From assembly GCA_016124955.1 (NCBI GenBank), contig WGMR01000009.1, positions 1-64,000 on the forward strand: a DNA stretch of 64,000 nt. Reading direction: 5' to 3'. The notes beneath the pieces are model-generated. The model was not told where the DNA came from. It ran no database searches and saw only the letters and a list, made by a program, of their open reading frames with translations. Made by a program: the position numbers and the translations under genes. Positions 8,472-16,878 of this stretch are shown here, in pieces. This stretch comes from Alphaproteobacteria bacterium. GTDB taxonomy: Bacteria > Pseudomonadota > Alphaproteobacteria > UBA9219 > RFNS01. Position 1 is the stretch's first letter; each line of letters starts with the position of its first letter.

Positions 8472-9794
8472 ATGCCCGCCCCTGCCGCCGCAAAAACTGT
8501 TGGCGGTTTCCTGTTCATGGGCCTGCTGGCCCTTGTATCGATGTTGCGCGGGCAGCCGGGCGCCTGCGGTTTTTCCAATATATGGTGGCGCCATAACTGG
8601 TTGACGGATTACGAACACGGCTTCGTGCGCCGCGGGCTTGCGGGCACGCTGGCGAAACCGTTTCTGAGCGATCCCGCCGCCACTACTGACTTTATCGCCG
8701 CCGCGACGATTGCCGTGAACATGCTGGCCGTCGCCGGCGTCGCCGTGCTTTTGCTGATTGTGTGGCGTGGGCGCGACCGTGCGCTGTTCGCAGCCTTCGC
8801 CATTTTTGTGGCGACAACGCCCATGCTGCCCTATCTGATGCCTTATGATGGGGCGCTGGACGGCTTTATCCTTGCCTTATGCACCGCCGCGACGCTGGCG
8901 TTGATGCGCGGCCATGCATGGGTCTTTGCCGCGCTTTTTGCAATCGGCGCGCTGGTGCATGAGGAAGCCGTGGTGGTTTTGCTGCCGCTGGCCGGCTGCG
9001 CCGCGCTTTTGGGAACGCGCGGCGGGAAGAAAGCCGCGTTTGGCGCGTGCGCCGTGGCCGCCTTTGTTTTCGTTGCCGGCATTTTGAACCCGGCCACCAT
9101 GGACATGGCGGAAAAATATGTGCTTTACGGCATGCCGCCTTCACTGGCGCAGGATATCGTAGCGTATCTTAACCTGCCGCTAGCCGACAACGTGCGAGAA
9201 ACGCTGACGCTGTGGCGCAATTTTCCCGCAGGCAGCCTGATTGCCGCGCTTTACCCGCTGTTTGCAGTTGTGCCGTTGCTGGCGCTTGGCGCGTGGCGTT
9301 TGCGCGCGCCCGGTGCGGGCTGGAAAATGTGGCTTGGCGGGGGCGTGCTTGTGATTTTGCCTTATGGCGCGCTCGCGCTCGCGCTCGATACCTCGCGCCT
9401 TGCCGCCTTCGCGACTTTTTCCAATGCGCTGCTTGCGGTCTATGCGCTTACCCGCCTTGCCGCGCCCGCTGCTGCTGCCGCGCCGCCCGCGCCTGTGCGC
9501 ATCGCCCTAGCCGCGCCGGCCTTTGTTTTATATTGTGCCGCGCCGGTCATGCTGCTGTGGCCGTTCGGGCTGTGCCAGGTGAATATTGCCTATCACCAGA
9601 AAATGCATGCGCCGCTGGCCGACGCGGCCCGCGCGCTGCAGGCGCATATTGGCAGGCAGGCAGGCGAACTGCCACCCGCGCCGCCGCGGCCCGCAAGCGC
9701 GGACCCGCATGACCGCGATACGCTCAAGCGCATGAGCCACGGTTTGCGGGCCTGCCTGTCGGTGGAAGGCTGCGCTGCCGCCGCGCCGCCCTGA
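8472..9794 (+). CDS. Polytopic membrane protein A, GT-C-like (paralogue of 13595-14905)
   Basis: The 440-aa product has about ten membrane helices. Diagnostic blocks are YEHGFVRRGLAG near residue 50, PMLPYLMPYDG, the VHEEA loop, DTSRLAAFATFSNAL, and C-terminal WPFGLCQVNIAYH. The same blocks recur in the same order in the protein encoded at 13595-14905. Conserved acidic and His loop residues in a polytopic protein suggest a GT-C-type glycosyltransferase or flippase, but no family could be assigned with certainty. It opens the putative glycolipid cluster. Confidence 0.66.
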   Translation: MPAPAAAKTVGGFLFMGLLALVSMLRGQPGACGFSNIWWRHNWLTDYEHGFVRRGLAGTLAKPFLSDPAATTDFIAAATIAVNMLAVAGVAVLLLIVWRGRDRALFAAFAIFVATTPMLPYLMPYDGALDGFILALCTAATLALMRGHAWVFAALFAIGALVHEEAVVVLLPLAGCAALLGTRGGKKAAFGACAVAAFVFVAGILNPATMDMAEKYVLYGMPPSLAQDIVAYLNLPLADNVRETLTLWRNFPAGSLIAALYPLFAVVPLLALGAWRLRAPGAGWKMWLGGGVLVILPYGALALALDTSRLAAFATFSNALLAVYALTRLAAPAAAAAPPAPVRIALAAPAFVLYCAAPVMLLWPFGLCQVNIAYHQKMHAPLADAARALQAHIGRQAGELPPAPPRPASADPHDRDTLKRMSHGLRACLSVEGCAAAAPP

Positions 9795-9803
9795 CCGGCC
9801 ATT

Positions 9804-9836
9804 TGCCAAAGCCGGACCGGCTTGCCATCTTTGGCA
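9804..9836 (+). repeat. Intergenic inverted repeat
   Basis: The arms TGCCAAAG (9804-9811) and CTTTGGCA (9829-9836) are perfect complements. A second nested stem, AAGCCGG-A-CCGGCTT, lies inside. There is no following T-run, so this is not a standard intrinsic terminator. It sits between polytopic protein A and the SDR gene and may modulate expression inside the cluster. Confidence 0.4.
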
Positions 9837-9862
9837 TTCGCTTGCTGCATAAGGCATAAAAC

Positions 9863-10909
9863 ATGGTTCATTTGGTCACCGGCGGTTCGGGCTTTGTGGG
9901 CGCGGCGATTGCGCGCGCGCTTTTGGCCGACGGCGCGCATGTGCGGGTTTTTGACCTGTGGCGCGCTCCCGATTTGCCGCAGGGCGTTTCCTTTGTGCAG
10001 GGCGATGTGACCGATGCCGCTGCCGTTGGTGCGGCGATGCAGGACGTAACACACGTGCATCACAACGCCGCGCTGGTGCCGCTGTCCAGGGACAGACGGC
10101 GGGTTTGGCATGTGAATGTGGAGGGCACGCGCACGGTTCTGGAAGCCGCGCGGCGCACGAACGTGCGAAGATTCGTGCATATGTCATCGAGCACCGTGTT
10201 TGGCGTGCCCGAAAACGTGCCGGTGACGGGCGCATCGCCGCGCGTGCCGTTCGAAGCCTATGGCAGGGCAAAAAAGGCGGGCGAAGACCTTGTGCTGGCG
10301 GCAATGGAAAGCGGGTTCCCTGCCGCCGTGATAAGGCCGCGCACCGTGATCGGCCCCGGACGGCTCGGGATTTTCGCGATCCTGTTTTCATGGATCCGGG
10401 CGGGCGCCAACATTCCGGTGTTCGGCAGCGGCGATAATTTGTTCCAGTTCGTACATGTCGATGATATCGCGCAGGCCGGTCTTTTGTGTTGCGCGCGCAA
10501 GGCGCGCGGCGCTTTTAACATAGGCGCAGAGAATTTCGGCACGCTGCGCGGCGATCTGGAATTTCTGTGCCGGTATGCGGGAACGGGTTCGCGCGTTATA
10601 AGTTTGCCTTCCGGGCCCGCAATCGCCGCGCTGCGGCTGCTCGATATCATGCGGCTTTCGCCGCTGGCGCCGTGGCATTACCGCACCTATCACAAACCGT
10701 TCTATTTCGATATGGAGCCGGCGCGCAGCATGCTTGGTTTCCGCGCGCGCCATGATAACCGCACGCTTCTGACAGAAGGTTATGACTGGTATTGCCGCCA
10801 TGGCGATGGCGAAGCCGGGCACGATGCGTCGCTGCACAAAAGGCCCGTACGGCAAGGCATGCTGCATTTCGTGCGTTTTTTGCTGCGCATGGGGGGAAAA
10901 GCATCGTGA
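9863..10909 (+). CDS. NAD-dependent epimerase/dehydratase-type SDR
   Basis: This is an extended short-chain dehydrogenase, with Rossmann motif TGGSGFVG at residues 6-13 and an acidic residue (VFD) after beta-2 that favours NAD(H). It has the SSSTVFG serine region and catalytic Y133-x-x-x-K137 (YGRAK). At 348 aa it fits the family, which includes sugar epimerases, 3-beta-HSD and dihydroflavonol reductases. ATG 9863 has AAGG upstream. The gene ends in TGA overlapping the GTG of the next gene. In this cluster it could carry out the reduction half of a sugar or lipid epimerisation (inference). Confidence 0.85.
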   Translation: MVHLVTGGSGFVGAAIARALLADGAHVRVFDLWRAPDLPQGVSFVQGDVTDAAAVGAAMQDVTHVHHNAALVPLSRDRRRVWHVNVEGTRTVLEAARRTNVRRFVHMSSSTVFGVPENVPVTGASPRVPFEAYGRAKKAGEDLVLAAMESGFPAAVIRPRTVIGPGRLGIFAILFSWIRAGANIPVFGSGDNLFQFVHVDDIAQAGLLCCARKARGAFNIGAENFGTLRGDLEFLCRYAGTGSRVISLPSGPAIAALRLLDIMRLSPLAPWHYRTYHKPFYFDMEPARSMLGFRARHDNRTLLTEGYDWYCRHGDGEAGHDASLHKRPVRQGMLHFVRFLLRMGGKAS

Positions 10910-11232
10910 CGCGCCGGGCCATCATACGGGCCGCGCTGCCCGGCTGGCCCGTGCTTGACGCGCCCGCACGGGATGCCGTGTGCGGCGATATCGCGGCCTA
11001 TATTGATGCGGCGCTGGCGCGCGCGCCGTTTTATACCCGCGCCGCCATCTGTACGCTCGATATTCTTTTTGCACTGTTTTCGCTGTTTCGTCCGGCAACG
11101 CCCGCGCTGCTTGAGCGATGGGAGAATGCATGGCAGCCCGCGCGCATGCATGTGCGATTTTACCGCACGCTCGCGCTGCTTGCATGGTGCGATGACGGGC
11201 GCGTGCAGGCTTTGTGGGAGCGCGCGGCATGA
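10906..11232 (+). CDS. Small protein coupled to GMC oxidoreductase
   Basis: The 108-aa product starts at GTG 10906. The start is supported by GGGGGA nine nt upstream and by a GTGA overlap with the SDR stop. It has no signal peptide and one amphipathic-to-hydrophobic middle segment (LDILFALFSLF) flanked by helices. It overlaps the following GMC gene by 4 nt, so the two are made together. By position it resembles accessory subunits that accompany GMC dehydrogenases, but I see no family signature. Confidence 0.6.
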   Translation: MTRRAIIRAALPGWPVLDAPARDAVCGDIAAYIDAALARAPFYTRAAICTLDILFALFSLFRPATPALLERWENAWQPARMHVRFYRTLALLAWCDDGRVQALWERAA

Positions 11233-12707
11233 ACGGCGATTTTTTGCTTTCGTTGCCGGCCGCGCTGGATTGCGAGGTGCTGGTTGTCGGCTCCGGCGCG
11301 GGCGGCTGCATGGCGGCTGACGCGCTGGCGGGCGCCGGGGCGGACGTGCTGATGATCGAGGAAGGGCCTTATGTGCCGCAAAGCGCCATGCCGAAGACAA
11401 GCGCAAGCGAGGTGCAGGCGATGTGGCGCGGCGGCGGGCTAACGGCCGCATTCGGCCCCGTCCCGGTTGCGTATGCCGAGGCGCGCTGCGTCGGCGGCGG
11501 CACCGAAATTAACAGCGGGATCATGCAGCGCGTGCCGGATGCGTTGCTCGAAGAATGGGCGCGTATCCATGCGCTGGCGGATTTCGGCGCGGACGCGCTG
11601 CGGCCCTATTATGACAAGGTGTGGGCCGAACTTGTGCCGGCCGCACCGCCGGAAACCGGCCCGCCGGGCCGCGTAGCCGGTTTGTTGCAGCTTGGCGCGC
11701 AGCGCAAGGGCTTGCGCCATGAAGCGCTTGTCCGCGCCGCGGATGGCGGGCGCAGACATTCGATGACGGCAACGTTATTGCCGCGCGCGCAGGCACGCGG
11801 CATGCGGCTTGTGGCGCAATGCGAGGCGCGAAAAATCATATGGAAGCGCGGCGCGGGCGGCCGGGCGGTTGTGCGGGGCGTGGAAGCGCATGCGACCGGG
11901 CCGGACGGCCAGCGCCGCCGCGTGCATATTGCGTGCAAGCAACTTTTCCTTGCCGCGGGCGCGATCCATACGCCCGCGCTGCTTCGCCGCAGCGGCATTA
12001 CGGAAAATATCGGGAACAGTTTGCGGCTGCATCCTGTGCTGAAAGTTCTGGCCGATTTCGGTGAACCCACGGGCGCCATGGCCGAACGCGTGCCGCTGGC
12101 GGCGATAACGGAATTCATGCCTTCGCTGCGCATGGGCGGCTCGGTTTTCACGCCGGGGTTTTTTGGCATGGCGCTGGCGGAAAACTGGCGCGACCGCGCC
12201 GCGCTGTTGCCCCGTCACCGCGATTGCGCGCTTTATTACACGATGGCGCGCGCGCAGGCGCGCGGGCGGGTGCGGCCATTGCCGGGCATGGCGGAGCCGC
12301 TTGTGCGCTATGCGCCGACCGATACCGACCGCGCCGCGCTGGCGCGCGGGCTGGAAAGCCTTGCCGGTGCCTTGCTGGCGGCAGGGGCGCGGCGCGTTAT
12401 CCCTTCGCTTGCTGGGCACCCTGGCTGGGACAGCGAAAGTGCGATCGATGCGATGCGGATCATGGAAAGCGCGCCCGCGCGGGCGCAGATGATGGCGATC
12501 CATCTTATGGGCAGCTGTCCCATGCACGGGGACCGCGCGCAGGGCGCGGTGGACCCGTTTGGCCGCCTTTACGGGTTTAAAAATGCCGTGATCGCGGATG
12601 CCAGCGCGATGCCGGAAGCGCCCGGGGTCAATCCGCAGGCGACGGTGATGGCGCTGGCGGCGCGGGCCGCCGCTTCGTGGCTGGCAGTGCGCGGACAGAG
12701 CGTGTAA
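11229..12707 (+). CDS. GMC-family FAD oxidoreductase
   Basis: This flavoprotein oxidises an alcohol group. The FAD-binding motif VVGSGAGG lies at about residues 18-25, followed by an Asp/Glu-ending beta-2 (MIEEGPYV). GGGTEINSG matches the GMC flavin-attachment region, and the C-terminal block runs through MGSCPMHGD, VIADASAMPEAPGVNPQ and TVMALA. The usual active-site His is represented by H of SCPMHG. There is no signal or Tat motif, so it acts in the cytoplasm or on the inner face of the membrane. The start at 11229 uses GGGAG and an ATGA overlap. The substrate is unknown; a polyprenyl-linked sugar is my inference from the neighbours. Confidence 0.85.
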   Translation: MNGDFLLSLPAALDCEVLVVGSGAGGCMAADALAGAGADVLMIEEGPYVPQSAMPKTSASEVQAMWRGGGLTAAFGPVPVAYAEARCVGGGTEINSGIMQRVPDALLEEWARIHALADFGADALRPYYDKVWAELVPAAPPETGPPGRVAGLLQLGAQRKGLRHEALVRAADGGRRHSMTATLLPRAQARGMRLVAQCEARKIIWKRGAGGRAVVRGVEAHATGPDGQRRRVHIACKQLFLAAGAIHTPALLRRSGITENIGNSLRLHPVLKVLADFGEPTGAMAERVPLAAITEFMPSLRMGGSVFTPGFFGMALAENWRDRAALLPRHRDCALYYTMARAQARGRVRPLPGMAEPLVRYAPTDTDRAALARGLESLAGALLAAGARRVIPSLAGHPGWDSESAIDAMRIMESAPARAQMMAIHLMGSCPMHGDRAQGAVDPFGRLYGFKNAVIADASAMPEAPGVNPQATVMALAARAAASWLAVRGQSV

Positions 12708-12717
12708 ACAGGAAATG

Positions 12718-13602
12718 ATGAAAAACAACGCCCCGCAAACAGGCATTTTGCCGCCGCTTATCGCCATCATGCGGCCGCAGCACTGGATCAAGAACACACT
12801 CGTGCTGCTGCCCGCTTTTTTCTCCGGCCGCATGGCGGATACGGATGCCGCGCAGCTAGCGATGGCCTTCGTGCTTTTCTGTATCGCCGCCAGCGCGGTT
12901 TATGTGTTCAACGACCTTTGCGACCGCATGGCTGATGGCGCGCACCCGCGCACGCGCCGCCGCCCGCTGGCAACGCAAAAACTTTCGCCGCGCGCGGCCG
13001 CCATTTTTCTGGCCGTGCTTTTGGCCGGTGGCGCGGCGCTTATGTACGGCATGCAAGCCCCTGCGGCCTTCAATGCCATTGTGCTGTGTTACCTTGGCGT
13101 CAATGCGGGGTATTCGCTGGGGCTGAAACGCGTGCCGGTGCTTGAACTTTTTTTGCTGGCGAGCGGGTATATTTTCCGGCTTTTTGCGGGCGGCAGCGTG
13201 ATAGACGAGCCGCTAACCGGCTGGATCGTCGCGGTAACGGGCTTGCTCGCATTGATGCTTGCGGCCGGCAAGCGGCGCGGCGATATCGCGGCGGTCGAAA
13301 AGGATAAAGCCATGACGATGGCGGCAACCTATGACCCCGCCTATCTTGGCGTTATCATTACCGTGTTGGCGGCTGCGCTGGCCGCGACCTATGTGCTTTT
13401 CTGCATTTCGGACTATGCGCAAACCCGGTTCGGGCCGCATGTGACATGGTCCGCGCTGTTCGTGCTGTTCGGGATCATGCGTTATCTGCAGCTTGCGCCT
13501 GCGGGCGGGGGCGATCCGGTCGCGCTTTTGTACCGCGACCGGCCCATGCTGGCCTGCGCCGCCTTGTTCGCGCTGTGCTTCGCGGGGCTGATATATGGGT
13601 AG
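12718..13602 (+). CDS. UbiA-family prenyltransferase, DPPR-synthase-like
   Basis: The 294-aa integral membrane protein belongs to the UbiA group that includes decaprenyl-phosphate phosphoribosyltransferase. It has MRPQHWIKNTLV near the N terminus, the Asp motif NDxxDxxxD at residues 65-73, HPRTRRRPLAT after it, and the second-half blocks YSLGLKRVPVLE and GYIFRLFAGG. In that subfamily the enzyme joins a phosphosugar (PRPP) to polyprenyl phosphate. ATG 12718 has better AGGA spacing than ATG 12715. It lies between GMC oxidoreductase and polytopic protein B, overlapping the latter by 8 nt. Confidence 0.85.
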   Translation: MKNNAPQTGILPPLIAIMRPQHWIKNTLVLLPAFFSGRMADTDAAQLAMAFVLFCIAASAVYVFNDLCDRMADGAHPRTRRRPLATQKLSPRAAAIFLAVLLAGGAALMYGMQAPAAFNAIVLCYLGVNAGYSLGLKRVPVLELFLLASGYIFRLFAGGSVIDEPLTGWIVAVTGLLALMLAAGKRRGDIAAVEKDKAMTMAATYDPAYLGVIITVLAAALAATYVLFCISDYAQTRFGPHVTWSALFVLFGIMRYLQLAPAGGGDPVALLYRDRPMLACAALFALCFAGLIYG

Positions 13603-14905
13603 TGGCACGCCGCGCCCGCACCGGCGGAATGCCAGGGTTTTTTTGCTGTTTCTGGCCGCCGTAACGGCTTCCGCCTTTCGTGCGCAGCCGAACGCGTTTG
13701 AAGCGTTCGGCGGCTGGTTCAGGTATTTCTGGTACGTTACCTATGAATTTGGCTATGTGCGCCGCGCGCTTTTGGGCGCGCTTGCGGCGCCGTTCATCGA
13801 TGCGGCCGACCCCGCCGCCTTTATCAATGCCGCAACCCTTGTATTCAATGCCGCCGCGCTGTGTGCCGCCGCGCTGCTTTTGCTGTTCGCGCTTCATCGC
13901 CTTCCCCGGCCCGCATTCTTTTGTACGCTCGGGTTTTTCCTTGTTTCTCCGCTGCTGCCCTACCTGATCATTTACCCGGGCATCCCCGATAACATCATCA
14001 TTGCCGTTTGCATCTGTGCGACGCTGGCTATTCTGAGCGGGCGCATAGTTGTTTTCATGGCGCTGCTTCTGGCGGGCATGCAGGTGCATGAAATGGCGGG
14101 GCTTATCCTGCTGCCTGTTGCGCTGTGTGTTGCGTGGTTCGGGCGTACGCGCGCGCAGCGCGCCGCTTTCCCCGCCGCGCTGGCGGGCTTCGTCATATGT
14201 CTGTTTGCCGCCGCGATCAGCCCTGCCGCCGTGCAATTCATCGATGTTTTCGGGCAATACGGCATGACGCCGGATTTCGGCAGCAAGGTTCTGGCCTATC
14301 TGAATAAATCCTCGCTCGCGAATTTTTACGACATGGCCTATTTCTGGGAAGATAATTTGCCGATGACGGCGGCGGGTTGCCTGTATCCGCTTTTGGCCAT
14401 TCTGCCGCTGTGGTTTTGCGCGGTGCCCGGGCAAGGCCATGCGGGCGGGCCGCGACGGCTGGGCTTGCCCGAACTTGCCGGGTTTGCGGCGGCATTTACC
14501 TTTCCCTATTTCGCGGTGCTGGTGGGCTACGATTATTCGCGCTACGCTGCGCTGGCGACGCTGGGAAACTGTCTTGTGCTGGTCTGTTTTTTTTGTCTGC
14601 ACGCGCCGCCGCGGGAAAAAGCTGCCTCCGTGCCCGGCAAGACCCCGCTGGCGCTGTTTGCGGCCGCCGTTTTCCTGTATTGCGCGATGCCGCTTTACTG
14701 GTTCTGGCCGAACGGGCTGATCCCCGTCAATCTCGGTTACCACAAGGCATTGCACAACCCGCTGGCCGCCGCGATGGAGCGGCGCGGATTTTTGAAAGAT
14801 GCGAACGTGACGGACCTTGTTTTCATGCGCGTACAGCGGCAGGCGGATCGCATACTTGAAGAAGATTACGCGCCATTGAAAAAAGCAAACGGCGTGGAAA
14901 ACTAG
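13595..14905 (+). CDS. Polytopic membrane protein B, GT-C-like (paralogue of 8472-9794)
   Basis: The 436-aa product has about ten membrane helices. It shares with protein A the ordered blocks YEFGYVRRALLG, PLLPYLIIYPG, VHEMAG, YSRYAALATLGN and FWPNGLIPVNLGYH. It is the last gene of the cluster and overlaps the UbiA gene, so translation is coupled. The paired paralogues at the two ends suggest two related transfer or flipping steps. The stop overlaps the convergent PPTase gene by 4 nt. Family assignment as a GT-C enzyme is tentative. Confidence 0.66.
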   Translation: MGSGTPRPHRRNARVFLLFLAAVTASAFRAQPNAFEAFGGWFRYFWYVTYEFGYVRRALLGALAAPFIDAADPAAFINAATLVFNAAALCAAALLLLFALHRLPRPAFFCTLGFFLVSPLLPYLIIYPGIPDNIIIAVCICATLAILSGRIVVFMALLLAGMQVHEMAGLILLPVALCVAWFGRTRAQRAAFPAALAGFVICLFAAAISPAAVQFIDVFGQYGMTPDFGSKVLAYLNKSSLANFYDMAYFWEDNLPMTAAGCLYPLLAILPLWFCAVPGQGHAGGPRRLGLPELAGFAAAFTFPYFAVLVGYDYSRYAALATLGNCLVLVCFFCLHAPPREKAASVPGKTPLALFAAAVFLYCAMPLYWFWPNGLIPVNLGYHKALHNPLAAAMERRGFLKDANVTDLVFMRVQRQADRILEEDYAPLKKANGVEN

Positions 14906-15495
14906 GCGGCGCAGACCGCATAGACAAAACCATCATCCAATGCGCCGTCCGCGAAGGCCGCGCGCGCATCATTTGTTCCCAGCTTGAAGCGCGCCTCGCG
15001 TTTGCACCATATATCGAAGCCCGTGCGGCGGCGCGAAGCGGGCGGCACGGCGGCAAGTTCGGCGTTTTCCTCTGCGCTGAAAAAGCGCTTCGCGATCGCT
15101 TCGATATCCGTGGCCGGGCCCATATGCTGGAGATCGACACCAAGATAGCCCGCGCCGCGCATGATGCCGATCAGGATTCTTGTGCCATCCGGCCCGGTGC
15201 TGTGCGAAAGGCTGAAGGCGGCTTCGCCGCCGGGCAAAACCGGTTTGCCGTTTTCAAGCAGCGTAACGGGCACGGCTTCGGGCGTTATGCCCAGCAAGTG
15301 CCCGAGATGCCGGCGCAGGCAGGCGCGGGCAAAAAGGAAAGTATGCGCGCGGGCGGGCGCGTTCATGGCAGCGGCGCGCTTGCGTTCGGCGGCGGATACG
15401 CTTGCATGGTGCGCCGTATCGGAAACGGGCGGTTCGCTATGCAGAAAAAGCAGCACCGGCCTGGCGGCGCATTCTATTGTCCAGGATCGTTCCAT
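14902..15495 (-). CDS. 4'-phosphopantetheinyl transferase (Sfp type)
   Basis: This enzyme transfers phosphopantetheine from CoA to a carrier-protein serine. The 197-aa protein shows the P1 block GKPVL with FSLSHS (about residues 82-98), the metal motif GVDLQ (about 119-123), FFSAEE, and WCKREARFK for the WxxKEAxxK motif. The usual GVDxE reads GVDLQ here, so one acidic Mg ligand is Gln, which could lower activity. It faces the glycolipid cluster. No polyketide or peptide synthetase lies in this window, so its target carrier is elsewhere. Confidence 0.82.
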   Translation of the reverse strand: MERSWTIECAARPVLLFLHSEPPVSDTAHHASVSAAERKRAAAMNAPARAHTFLFARACLRRHLGHLLGITPEAVPVTLLENGKPVLPGGEAAFSLSHSTGPDGTRILIGIMRGAGYLGVDLQHMGPATDIEAIAKRFFSAEENAELAAVPPASRRRTGFDIWCKREARFKLGTNDARAAFADGALDDGFVYAVCAA

Positions 15496-15583
15496 AAAAA
15501 GGCACCAAAGGCGGGCATGAGAGAGTTTTTGTCTTTTCCGCCATACCTTACTATAAGATCAGGCTGGCGGAGGGAGTTTCGCG

Positions 15584-16876
15584 ATGCGTTTTATTATCTT
15601 CCTGATATCCATGATTTTTCTGGCCGGCAGCTTGCCGGCTGCGGCCGCCTTTGCGCTCGATGACATGCCGCCGCCCAAACGCGCGCCGCGTACGCCCGTG
15701 GCTTCGCAAAAGCTGGAGAGCGGCAAGAAAGCCCCCAAGATCGCTGTGGGCGACGAGATCAGCGGCGATGCCGTGGTGCTGGACGGCGAACATTTGCAGG
15801 TGCGCGGACAGGAAATGCGTTTGTTCGGCGTGGTGCCGCCGCAGCTTTCCGCTCCGCTCGGCCCGCAGGCGCGCCAGCGGCTTGATAAACTGGTGGCGGG
15901 CGCCGAAGTGACGTGCGAGGTGCGCGACCGCGCACGCGACGGGCGCTTGCTTGCGCTGTGCGGCACGGAAAAAACGCCCGATCTCGGGCTCGCGATGCTG
16001 CGCGACGGCTACGCGGTTGTGGCGCGCGGCAGCGTTGATGGCGCGGATATCGCCGCCGCCTATGAAATGGCCGAAGAAAAGGCGCAGAGCAAAAAGCTCG
16101 GCCTCTGGCATGCGGATATAGAAGAAGCCGCAGCCGAAACCCCGCCGCCCGCATCTGCGGCCATTGAAGCGCCGGCGCCGGTGCAGGCCCCCGCCTTGCC
16201 CGAACAAGCAAAAAGCGCGGACGGCAACTGGCTTTTGCCGGTTTGGCTGCTTTTGCTTTATATCGTGGTCAACACGCTGTGGCAGAGCATTGCGCGCAGC
16301 GAAAGCGAACGCCGCGAACGGCGCGCGCTCGCGGCTGCGCTACGCGGCGAGCTGGCGGCGGCGCGCGGCATCTGCATGACCAAGGCCGAACAGCTAACGC
16401 ACGATATGAAGGCGGACGGCAAGGGTATCGGCCAGTGGCCGCGTTTGCGGACCATCGTGTTCCAGGCGCATGTAAGCAAGATCGGCCTGCTTGGTGCTTC
16501 GCTCGGGCGCAAGGTTGCTTCGCTTTACGGCCAGTTCGCCGATTATGCCGCCTATGTTGGTGCGCAGGCGATCGAAGGCGCGCATAGCAAGGCCGATACC
16601 GCTTCGGTCCGCAACGCGCTGCTTACGCTGGTTGCCTATATCGACATGACGGCCGAAGAGCTTGAAGCGGTCGAGCGCGCCAATACCGGCTTCCTTTCGC
16701 GCCGCCCCAAAGCCGTGCCGGTGCCCGCCTCCGCCGCCCCCGCCGCGCCGGAAGAAGAAGCGGGCGAGGCGGACGAGATCGTGACCGTGGGCGATGAAAG
16801 CGACGATATGCTCGATGCGAGCGCCGACGATACCGGCGAAGACGCGGAAAGCGGCAACAAGGAAAGCGCCGCCTGA
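15584..16876 (+). CDS. SNase-like domain membrane protein
   Basis: The 430-aa product has, in order, a signal peptide (1-22), a thermonuclease-like OB-fold (about 55-185), an Ala/Pro linker, one membrane helix (WLLPVWLLLLYIVV, about 210-225), a charged helical region (about 230-365) and an acidic Ala/Glu/Asp-rich tail. In the SNase part the Arg of MRLFGV and the Arg of DGRLLAL are kept. The segment normally read as VDTPE is VVPPQ here, so the calcium-ligand Asp and the general-base Glu are both missing. Catalysis is therefore doubtful. Start ATG 15584 has GGAGGG upstream. Confidence 0.75.
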   Translation: MRFIIFLISMIFLAGSLPAAAAFALDDMPPPKRAPRTPVASQKLESGKKAPKIAVGDEISGDAVVLDGEHLQVRGQEMRLFGVVPPQLSAPLGPQARQRLDKLVAGAEVTCEVRDRARDGRLLALCGTEKTPDLGLAMLRDGYAVVARGSVDGADIAAAYEMAEEKAQSKKLGLWHADIEEAAAETPPPASAAIEAPAPVQAPALPEQAKSADGNWLLPVWLLLLYIVVNTLWQSIARSESERRERRALAAALRGELAAARGICMTKAEQLTHDMKADGKGIGQWPRLRTIVFQAHVSKIGLLGASLGRKVASLYGQFADYAAYVGAQAIEGAHSKADTASVRNALLTLVAYIDMTAEELEAVERANTGFLSRRPKAVPVPASAAPAAPEEEAGEADEIVTVGDESDDMLDASADDTGEDAESGNKESAA

Positions 16877-16878
16877 AA

